NCBI GenBank assembly: GCA_938001995.1
Contig: CALLAV010000337.1
Span: 1-6,567, forward strand
DNA length: 6,567 bases
Reading direction: 5' to 3'
Source of the DNA: an uncultured Amylibacter sp.
Lineage (GTDB): Bacteria > Pseudomonadota > Alphaproteobacteria > Rhodobacterales > Rhodobacteraceae
Made by a program: the position numbers and the translations under genes. Position 1 is the stretch's first letter. Each line of letters begins with the position of its first letter. The notes beneath the pieces were generated by a model that saw nothing but the letters and a program-made list of their open reading frames with translations, ran no database searches and was not told the origin of the DNA. Below, one piece after another: positions 1 through 4,841 of this stretch.

Positions 1-150
1 GACCGCGCCACGGTAAAGCGGATCGAGCATTTGGTGAATATTTCGGAGTACAAACGGTTTCAATCTGCGCCGGGGCCAAGGTTGACGCATAAGGCGTTTT
101 GGTTGGATCGGCGGTATCCGATTGTTAATCGCTGGCGGGATAACGGTTAG
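1..150 (+). CDS. nadE: NAD+ synthase, C-terminal fragment (5' end outside window)
   Basis: Frame 1 is open from the first base to a TAG at 148-150, giving the last 50 residues of a protein. The segment reads SEYKRFQSAPGP, then KAFWLDRRYPIVNRWRD. This resembles the end of glutamine-dependent NAD+ synthases, where an EYKRRQ-xPG stretch is followed by a FGRDRRYPI-like motif. That enzyme amidates nicotinic acid adenine dinucleotide to NAD+ in the cytoplasm, using ATP and ammonia channelled from an N-terminal glutaminase domain. Only the synthetase tail is visible, so the glutaminase domain and the ATP-binding loop cannot be checked. The assignment rests on memory of the family's C-terminal motif. 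An ammonia-only NadE is less likely, because the E. coli type ends differently. Confidence 0.75.
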   Translation, partial: DRATVKRIEHLVNISEYKRFQSAPGPRLTHKAFWLDRRYPIVNRWRDNG

Positions 151-173
151 GTAATGGGGCTTCGAACGCTCTC

Positions 174-229
174 GGGCTTTGGCCTATGATAGGGAGCGTT
201 TGTGAGCAGTAGGAGTGCAGCCAAAGCCC
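174..229. repeat. Nested inverted repeats in the nadE 3' non-coding region
   Basis: GGGCTTTGGC at 174-183 is exactly complementary to GCCAAAGCCC at 220-229, a 10-bp stem around a 36-base loop. Inside the loop is CCTATGATAGG (183-193), a 5-bp inverted repeat around one base. An alternative fold would pair AGTAG (209-213) with CTACT (234-238) and GCAG (217-220) with CTGC (229-232), which competes with the 10-bp stem. No T-run follows, so this is not a simple terminator. It may be an RNA-stability or processing structure at the nadE 3' end; its function is unknown. Confidence 0.35.
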
Positions 230-255
230 TGCCGCTACTCTAAGCAGTACTTTTA

Positions 256-275
256 GCTTGGCCTGATGGCCAAGC
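256..275. terminator. Compact 8-bp hairpin between convergent nadE and HEPN-like gene, possible terminator
   Basis: GCTTGGCC (256-263) and GGCCAAGC (268-275) form a perfect 8-bp stem with six G:C pairs and a four-base loop, TGAT. It lies between two convergent genes: 106 bases after the + strand stop and 23 bases after the - strand stop. A shared transcription end is therefore the natural reading. Neither strand has a proper T-run after the stem; the + strand has only a loosely T-rich GGTTGGTGTTTGGTTTGACC and then TTTT. It may need Rho or act as a 3' stability hairpin. Confidence 0.4.
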
Positions 276-297
276 GGTTGGTGTTTGGTTTGACCTT

Positions 298-1158
298 TTA
301 AGGCTTTGATTTCAGTCGTTCTTTGAAATCTCGCTCCACATCCTTACCCAATTTGATGTTTTCACATAGCCAATTTATTTTGGCCTCAACATCCTTGGTG
401 ATGGATTCTTTTTTCAATTTTTCCGATAGAAGAAAAAGATAGGAGTTTTTAAATCCAGCCATAACAGGAACAACACTGGCTGGAGCCTTCCTTTCCATGT
501 TTTTTGGATTGTCAGAAAAAGGAAAATTCCATGCGTAAAAGGCATCCTCCAAGGTTTCACCCATTACGGAAAAGTTGCCGTTTGGAATTTTAAGTGGGCG
601 AAACTGACTGTCTGGAAGTTCGCGTATTAGATCGCGATAGGTTTTTCCGAAGTGGTCCTTGTAGTTTTCATGAGGGAAGTGCTCACCTACTATCCAGTCT
701 AAACCAATGGTACGCCTTCTGAGCTCGAAAACTAGTTGATCTAGTTTGAAGAGGTCCCCTCGCTTATTGGCGTATGATAAAAGACCATATCGACTGTCAG
801 GATGACCCATTTGGTTAATTCTCTCAATAAATTGCCCTAAGGGTGCGTCACTCCAAAACTTTTCATCGAGTTTTTCGGGTTTTTTGGTGGTTTTAACCGA
901 TACATCTTGGAAGACTTCTAAATGCTTCTCCCAAAGGCATTTAAGGTTATGACCGTATCCTTGTTTTATCGAAACACCGTTTAAAACAAGACCTGCCTTC
1001 AAGAGTTTCTCAACGCATTGTAAGGACTGCCACCAAAATTCTTCGTACAAACCGTTGATTAAAGAAAAACGGGCTAAAAAGTAGTTTTGGTCGGAAGGGG
1101 CGACAAAAAACTGATGAGCAAAGACTGATTGGAAATGCACTAAATTGGTATCTAACAA
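298..1158 (-). CDS. HEPN-like domain protein of unknown function, AT-rich
   Basis: This predicted 286-residue soluble protein has no signal peptide or membrane segment. Residues about 26-72 look like a HEPN helical bundle: NYFLARF, then FWWQSLQCVEKLLKAGLVLN, then GYGHNLKCLW. These give the EK-x2-KA core (E50, K51, K54, A55) and a following GHxL (H70). Further on, SRYGLLSYA (122-130) and LFKLDQLVFELRRR (136-149) add more predicted helix. The arginine-histidine RNase motif of toxin-type HEPN proteins (R-x4-6-H) is not evident, so catalysis should not be assumed. The gene is clearly AT-richer than its neighbours: one sampled 60-base line (361-420) has 20 G/C, against 38 in a gltX line (2701-2760). 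This suggests horizontal acquisition. The start is TTG, chosen from its Shine-Dalgarno site. It lies 45 bases after the thermonuclease stop and could be co-transcribed with it. HEPN proteins occur in toxin-antitoxin, abortive-infection and nucleotide-binding contexts; no partner gene is visible here. Confidence 0.72.
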   Translation of the reverse strand: MLDTNLVHFQSVFAHQFFVAPSDQNYFLARFSLINGLYEEFWWQSLQCVEKLLKAGLVLNGVSIKQGYGHNLKCLWEKHLEVFQDVSVKTTKKPEKLDEKFWSDAPLGQFIERINQMGHPDSRYGLLSYANKRGDLFKLDQLVFELRRRTIGLDWIVGEHFPHENYKDHFGKTYRDLIRELPDSQFRPLKIPNGNFSVMGETLEDAFYAWNFPFSDNPKNMERKAPASVVPVMAGFKNSYLFLLSEKLKKESITKDVEAKINWLCENIKLGKDVERDFKERLKSKP

Positions 1159-1168
1159 ACGATTTGTT

Positions 1169-1173
1169 CTCCT
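1169..1173 (-). promoter_or_regulatory. Ribosome binding site supporting a TTG start
   Basis: On the - strand AGGAG lies 10 bases before a TTG at 1158-1156. No ATG or GTG in the right frame lies between the site and that TTG. The next alternative is a GTG at codon 7, which would put the AGGAG too far away. The site is therefore the main reason to accept TTG as the start of the HEPN-like gene. Confidence 0.55.
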
Positions 1174-1203
1174 AAAAAATGTAAGTCGGTTGATTGGCGT
1201 CGA

Positions 1204-1848
1204 TCATTTCCACCGTGGCGCACGCCACCCTGCCTTCACCGCTTCTTCTTCATCACAAAACCACCGCTCGCCTTTGCTCGTGTTGATCTTCGTGCGCGAA
1301 TACCACTTGCTCCACGGTGGGTGGTAGATTTTGCCGTTGGCTGAGATGTTGCCTTTGATGGGGCAGCCGTTGGGGGATTTCTGTTCTGCGTCGGCCCAGC
1401 GGGTTTCGCGGTAGATCCATGCGGGTTGGCTGTCACCGCGCCAGATGCCGCGTTTTTTGGTTTGGGCTTCGATTTGCAGGTATTCGTATTCGTCCGAGAA
1501 TTTGAGGAAGGCCCAGGCCATGCCTTGGCGCACCATGGCGGCGGCAATGTCGCGCCCGCCTGCGTAACAGCGTGCGATATCTCGGCCATAGCTGTCGGTT
1601 GCGAGCGTTTTGCAATGCACGGTCGCGCCGTTGGTTAAATCATAGAGCGCGTTGGTGGCCGCGTCCCCGCAGGCCCAGTCTTTGCCCCGTTCGGTTTTGC
1701 ATTTTTGTGCCGCTTCTGGAGCATCAATCCCGTTGATGCGATAGCGCGTGCCATCCACGTCGAGCGTGTCGCCGTCCACGATCAGCACGACATTGGCGAA
1801 GGCTGGACCCATGAGAAGGGTCAGCGCGAGGAGGGCCTGTTTTATCAT
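1204..1848 (-). CDS. Exported thermonuclease (SNase-like) with C-terminal cysteine-flanked module
   Basis: This is a 214-residue protein. Residues 1-18 are a signal peptide (MIKQALLALTLLMGPAFA, probable cleavage after AFA), so it should act in the periplasm or outside the cell. The SNase fold follows, with DGDT (25-28), R37, IDAPE (41-45) and DSYGR (85-89). These align with the staphylococcal nuclease active site: D27 with D21, R37 with R35, D42 with D40, E45 with E43 and R89 with R87. The catalytic set is complete, predicting a Ca2+-dependent phosphodiesterase on DNA or RNA. Residues about 160-210 form a separate module, GCPIKGNIS to GERWFCDEEEAVKAGWR. I associate this with what databases call a 'sunset' domain, though I am unsure of the name. 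Six cysteines (50, 60, 79, 94, 162, 198) could form three disulfides, fitting export. No Shine-Dalgarno precedes the ATG. A LexA-like box lies 35 bases upstream. Confidence 0.9.
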   Translation of the reverse strand: MIKQALLALTLLMGPAFANVVLIVDGDTLDVDGTRYRINGIDAPEAAQKCKTERGKDWACGDAATNALYDLTNGATVHCKTLATDSYGRDIARCYAGGRDIAAAMVRQGMAWAFLKFSDEYEYLQIEAQTKKRGIWRGDSQPAWIYRETRWADAEQKSPNGCPIKGNISANGKIYHPPWSKWYSRTKINTSKGERWFCDEEEAVKAGWRAPRWK

Positions 1849-1873
1849 CTGCTGCTCTGCTGTTGTTAACGAA

Positions 1874-1902
1874 TTGTTAGCAGAACGTTCCGCGAACTTT
1901 AA
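1874..1902 (-). promoter_or_regulatory. Candidate promoter of the thermonuclease gene
   Basis: On the - strand TTAAAG (1902-1897) and TAACAA (1879-1874) are separated by 17 bases, with the -10-like element 25 bases before the nuclease ATG. Matches to the sigma-70 consensus are only partial. The same stretch read on the + strand offers TTGTTA (1874-1879) and TTTAAC (1898-1903) with an 18-base spacer, which could serve gltX. The region is AT-rich and divergent, so promoters must be near, but their exact placement is uncertain. Confidence 0.3.
1883..1897. promoter_or_regulatory. LexA (SOS) box candidate, GAAC-N7-GAAC
   Basis: GAAC (1883-1886), seven bases (GTTCCGC) and GAAC (1894-1897) match exactly the direct-repeat LexA operator GTTC-N7-GTTC known from alphaproteobacteria such as Rhodobacter and Caulobacter. 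The box lies 35 bases upstream of the thermonuclease ATG, inside the spacer of its candidate promoter, where a bound repressor would block RNA polymerase. It is also about 66-100 bases upstream of the possible gltX starts. Regulation of the nuclease is the more natural reading, but binding is inferred from the motif alone. Confidence 0.55.
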
Positions 1903-1953
1903 CCTTTTATTTACGTTTGGGTTAATAAGGTGGGGGCCTTGGCCTTTGACGGA

Positions 1954-1959
1954 AAGGAG
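1954..1959 (+). promoter_or_regulatory. Strong Shine-Dalgarno upstream of gltX, favouring an earlier start
   Basis: AAGGAG is the best ribosome binding site in the region and stands 3 bases before an in-frame ATG at 1963. That spacing is short. The ATG at 1999, where GluRS family homology begins, has no clear Shine-Dalgarno. The site therefore raises a real question about the gltX start. Confidence 0.45.
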
Positions 1960-1998
1960 AGTATGAGGAGCGCAAATTCCTCAATCAGAGTGTATCCA

Positions 1999-3315
1999 AT
2001 GACGACGACCCGTTTTGCGCCTTCTCCCACTGGTTTCCTGCATGTAGGGAACCTGCGGACCGCTGTGTTCAACTATTTGATCGCGCGACAGGCGGGCGGT
2101 GAGTTTATCCTGCGCCTTGATGATACGGACCCAGAACGGTCTACGCAGGCTTTTGCGGATGCGATCAAGGAAGATTTGGAATGGCTGGGCCTGACGTGGG
2201 ACCGTGTTGAAACACAATCTGCGCGGCTTGATCGCTACAACGCGGCGGCGGATGAGTTGCGCAAAAAAGGCAGGTTTTATGAGGCGTTCGAGACGCCAGT
2301 AGAGCTGGATTTGAAGCGGAAGAAACAGCTGAACATGGGCAAGCCGCCTGTATATGACCGATCTGCGCTGGCGCTATCAGACGATGAACGTGCGGCTTTG
2401 AAGGCCGAACGGGATGGGCATTGGCGGTTCAAGCTGGATCACGAACGGATTGAATGGACAGACGGCATTTTGGGCGATTTGTCCATTGATGCGGCCTCTG
2501 TTTCTGATCCTGTTCTAATCCGTGGCGACGGGCAGTTTTTGTACACGCTGGCGTCGGTTTGTGATGATGTGGATTTCGGGATCACCCATGTTGTGCGCGG
2601 GTCAGATCACGTGACAAACACGGCGACGCAGATTCAGATTATTGAGGCGCTGGGCGGATCGGTTCCAAACTTTGCGCACCATTCTCTGCTGACAGGCCCG
2701 CAGGGTGAGGCGTTGTCAAAACGGCTCGGCACGCTGGCGTTGCGCGACTTGCGTGAAGCTGGGATCGAGCCGATGGCACTGTTGTCGATGATGGCGCGGT
2801 TGGGGTCCTCTGATCCGATTGAATTGCGCTCTTCCATGGACGAATTGGTCGAGGGATTTGATCTGTCTGCGTTTGGGGCGGCACCGACGAAGTTTGATGT
2901 TGAGGATTTGAAACCGCTGACGGCGAAGACTGTGGCGGCGTTGTCGGTTGAAGATATGTCCGATGCTTTGGCCGAGTTGGGTGTTCCTAGTGATATTGCC
3001 CCTGCATTTTGGGATGTGGCGAAAGAGAACATGGCGACCCGTGCAGATGTCACCACATGGTGGGCGCTGTGCCGTGATGGGGCCACTCCACTGATCGCGG
3101 ATGAGGATGCGGAGTTCGTGGAAACGGCCAAAGGATTGTTGCCAGATGCGCCTTGGGACGATCAGAGTTGGGCGGCTTGGACATCCGCAGTGAAAGAGGC
3201 CACCGGTCGCAAAGGGCGTGGGCTGTTCATGCCGTTGCGCAAGGCGCTGACGGGAATGGAACACGGGCCTGATATGTCCAAGCTGATGCCGCTTTTGCAA
3301 AAGGTGAACCTGTAA
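1999..3315 (+). CDS. gltX: Glutamyl-tRNA synthetase (zinc-less short alphaproteobacterial form)
   Basis: This cytoplasmic class I synthetase attaches glutamate to tRNA. From ATG 1999 it has 438 residues. It opens with RFAPSPTGFLHVGN, which contains the HIGH-type motif HVGN (15-18). It then shows LDDTDPERS (40-48), RGSDHVTNTATQ (200-211) and the KMSKS-type loop ALSKRLG (238-244), with an anticodon-binding region ending near GRKGRGLFMPLRKAL (403-417). The Cys-rich zinc site of E. coli GluRS is absent: the matching stretch (93-121) contains no cysteine. The loop reads LSKRLG rather than the common LSKRHG. Alphaproteobacteria often have two GluRS copies and make Gln-tRNA through GatCAB, so this copy may be non-discriminating or tRNA-selective; that is inference. 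I chose 1999 because homology begins there. ATG 1963 has a much better ribosome binding site and would add 12 residues (MRSANSSIRVYP). The gene is divergent from the nuclease and convergent with the cyclotransferase-like gene. Confidence 0.93.
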   Translation: MTTTRFAPSPTGFLHVGNLRTAVFNYLIARQAGGEFILRLDDTDPERSTQAFADAIKEDLEWLGLTWDRVETQSARLDRYNAAADELRKKGRFYEAFETPVELDLKRKKQLNMGKPPVYDRSALALSDDERAALKAERDGHWRFKLDHERIEWTDGILGDLSIDAASVSDPVLIRGDGQFLYTLASVCDDVDFGITHVVRGSDHVTNTATQIQIIEALGGSVPNFAHHSLLTGPQGEALSKRLGTLALRDLREAGIEPMALLSMMARLGSSDPIELRSSMDELVEGFDLSAFGAAPTKFDVEDLKPLTAKTVAALSVEDMSDALAELGVPSDIAPAFWDVAKENMATRADVTTWWALCRDGATPLIADEDAEFVETAKGLLPDAPWDDQSWAAWTSAVKEATGRKGRGLFMPLRKALTGMEHGPDMSKLMPLLQKVNL

Positions 3316-3351
3316 AACCTGTGCCCGATGTGGCGTTGGATTTTGGATATT

Positions 3352-3405
3352 TAGATCAAGAAAAAGGCCAAGGTTGTGTGTTCGGTTCCGGGCGCGGTTG
3401 ATCTA
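3352..3405. repeat. 8-bp inverted repeat between convergent gltX and cyclotransferase gene
   Basis: TAGATCAA (3352-3359) and TTGATCTA (3398-3405) are exact reverse complements separated by 38 bases. The right arm includes the stop codon of the - strand gene. On the - strand a T-rich run (TTTTTCTT, about 3366-3359) falls just before the left arm. A 38-base loop makes this a weak terminator candidate. It may mark the shared end of two converging transcripts, or be chance. Confidence 0.2.
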
Positions 3406-3951
3406 GGTTGGGTGGATTACCATCGCTCCCACCATCGCGATGTGGTCGTCGGCGAGCTTGGTTTCCGCTGCGGATAGGATTTGTGCGCGTGGATAAATTG
3501 GTGCGCTGCGGTCGTTCAAGATCGGCGTGTCCCAGCCAGTGGTGGATCGGAAAAAGTCGCGCACGCCGTCGGGGCCGTAGACAGTGTTGAACCCTTGCAC
3601 AACACAATCGAGATAACTTAGAAGCACTGGTTTGCCGCTGCCCACAGGAGCCATAGCCTGCGGTTTGGCTTGATAGATCGTGATGCCTTCAAAGCCAGAG
3701 GCGTCAAGGATTTGGCGGTCATAAGCCGCTTCGCGTTCATCCAAGATGTCCCAGCCTATGGCGCCAATGTCTGCGATCAACCCTGCAATTTGGCTGAGCG
3801 GATCAGGTCGTACGGAGAGGAACGCCACGTTGCGCGTGGCAGATTGCACCCATTGACGTCTCCAGCCCCGCAACGTGGCGGGGCGGGTGTTTGGATAATC
3901 GTGCGTGGCTGCGTTCACAAGCGAGCCGTAGCCAAAAAAGCTGTCTACCAT
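3403..3951 (-). CDS. Gamma-glutamylcyclotransferase-like (GGCT/ChaC-fold) protein
   Basis: A 182-residue cytoplasmic protein that opens with FFGYGSLVN (5-13), the substrate-binding loop shared by GGCT, AIG2-like and ChaC proteins. ATLRGWRRQW (25-34) follows and resembles the equivalent strand in that fold. DEREAAYDR (71-79) holds a likely catalytic glutamate, most probably E74. Family members cleave gamma-glutamyl compounds, releasing 5-oxoproline; ChaC members act on glutathione. The exact substrate cannot be read from the sequence. The ATG (3951-3949) lies inside the end of the metalloprotease gene, overlapping by 7 bases, and has no Shine-Dalgarno of its own. Translational coupling in one operon is therefore likely. 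A shared function with the metalloprotease is not obvious. Confidence 0.8.
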   Translation of the reverse strand: MVDSFFGYGSLVNAATHDYPNTRPATLRGWRRQWVQSATRNVAFLSVRPDPLSQIAGLIADIGAIGWDILDEREAAYDRQILDASGFEGITIYQAKPQAMAPVGSGKPVLLSYLDCVVQGFNTVYGPDGVRDFFRSTTGWDTPILNDRSAPIYPRAQILSAAETKLADDHIAMVGAMVIHPT

Positions 3952-4679
3952 GCGATGGGCGCGCGGCGGCCTTGCGCTTTGGCGGCATCAATTTGTTTGA
4001 GCGTCGAGGACACGCGCGCAACCCGTTCACTGGAGGGTGGGTGTGTCGCAAGCAGCGCCGAAGAGCCGCCCACACGTTCGTAAACCTTTGCTCCGCGTTT
4101 GGCGTTATACCCAGAACGGTCGGTAATATGCGCCGCGATTGTGTCGGCCTGCAATTCGAACTTTTTCGAATAGCTGCGTCCACCCACAGAGCCGCCGATG
4201 TCTACGCCAACTTGCGCGTCACCCCCAGCTACAGCCACAAGAATCCCGCCTAAAACAGCGCCTGCCAGTGCGTTGGCTTGCGATTTTTCGATATGTTGTG
4301 CGATCTGGTGACCTGCTTCATGGGCAAAGACAAATGCTAGCTCGTCATCATTGTTAAAGCTGCGCAAGATATTGATGTTAAACGCAATAATAGGACGTCC
4401 ATCTTTGCCGATTGTTTGGAAGGCGTTCGGCGGCAGTTTAGGATCGTTGATCACTTTGACCTGAAAATCGCAAAACGTACGCGGTTTGTTTGCGTGGATC
4501 GAACGGCAGATTTGCTCGCTTAGGGGTTCCATACGTTTGGACACGCGGCTGTAGGCAGCAAGCGCTGAATCTGCGCTGCGCACTGCGGTGAACCCCGGGC
4601 GTGATTTGCTGGGTTGTTCGGTTGTTGATGTACAGGCGGTGATGAAACCCAAAAGGGCCACGGCAATCAGTTTACGCAT
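3945..4679 (-). CDS. M48-family zinc metalloprotease lipoprotein
   Basis: This predicted 244-residue lipoprotein starts MRKLIAVALLGFITAC, with lipobox ITAC and lipidated Cys16, so it should be anchored in the envelope facing the periplasm. The peptidase core shows PNAFQT (84-89), the zinc motif HEAGH (H120, E121, H124), the third-ligand segment FELQAD (E175, with D179) and a THPPSSERV motif (212-220), as in M48 peptidases of the LoiP/BepA type. It lacks the long TPR tail of BepA, so it is closer to the short single-domain forms. A likely role is turnover of misfolded envelope proteins, by family analogy. A GA-rich stretch at 141-167 follows the active site. The start at 4679 is preferred because GAGGA lies 4 bases upstream and it yields a proper signal peptide. 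An upstream ATG at 4718 would add 13 charged residues in front of the signal. The 3' end overlaps the cyclotransferase gene. Confidence 0.9.
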   Translation of the reverse strand: MRKLIAVALLGFITACTSTTEQPSKSRPGFTAVRSADSALAAYSRVSKRMEPLSEQICRSIHANKPRTFCDFQVKVINDPKLPPNAFQTIGKDGRPIIAFNINILRSFNNDDELAFVFAHEAGHQIAQHIEKSQANALAGAVLGGILVAVAGGDAQVGVDIGGSVGGRSYSKKFELQADTIAAHITDRSGYNAKRGAKVYERVGGSSALLATHPPSSERVARVSSTLKQIDAAKAQGRRAPIAW

Positions 4680-4785
4680 AAAATCCTCGGTTCTTGAGCA
4701 AGCACTTCTTCGTGCCAAAACGTTTCAGATTGTTTAGCTGCAATGACGTGAACGGGCAACGGGGCAGTGATCAAAATTGCGGGAA

Positions 4786-4820
4786 TTGACATTTTCCGCC
4801 GAGCATCCATGCTGCGCAGC
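4786..4820 (+). promoter_or_regulatory. Candidate sigma-70-type promoter and palindromes upstream of dctB-like gene
   Basis: TTGACA (4786-4791) is a perfect -35 consensus. CATGCT (4808-4813), 16 bases further, is a weak -10. Two small palindromes overlap this end: GCATCCATGC (4803-4812) and the perfect GCTGCGCAGC (4811-4820), which could hold a regulator near the transcription start. I saw no clear sigma-54 element (GG-N10-GC with the usual flanks). The 162-base gap 4680-4841 also has to contain the promoter for the - strand metalloprotease unit, which I could not place. Confidence 0.35.
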
Positions 4821-4841
4821 CTCTGATTTAGGGCGGAATCT

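Noticed and set aside
153..188. Short + strand reading frame ATGGGGCTTCGA... after the nadE stop.
   Set aside because: It is only 11 codons, has no ribosome binding site, and overlaps the inverted repeat; nothing supports translation.
264..283. TGGCCAAGCGGTTGG resembles the D-arm region of tRNA-Gln, tRNA-Ser or tRNA-Leu genes, possibly a tRNA-derived attachment site near the AT-rich gene.
   Set aside because: No acceptor stem, anticodon arm or T-arm can be assembled around it, and the sequence is fully used by the 8-bp hairpin. No duplicated copy was seen at the other side of the AT-rich gene.
275..1192. CGGTTG occurs at 275-280 and 1187-1192, flanking the AT-rich gene, as a possible target-site duplication.
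   Set aside because: Six bases is too short to be meaningful. No terminal inverted repeats, transposase or integrase accompany it.
298..1848. HEPN-like protein plus thermonuclease as a two-gene defence system.
   Set aside because: They share strand and a 45-base gap, but the nuclease has a signal peptide and acts outside the cytoplasm. Its composition is host-like whereas the HEPN-like gene is AT-rich. Adjacency looks incidental.
2634..3300. Long open frames of 165 and 194 codons on the strand opposite gltX.
   Set aside because: They lie wholly inside a well-conserved synthetase gene. Their translations are low-complexity, rich in Arg, Ser and Pro, and match no family I recognise. They are typical antisense shadows of a GC-rich gene.
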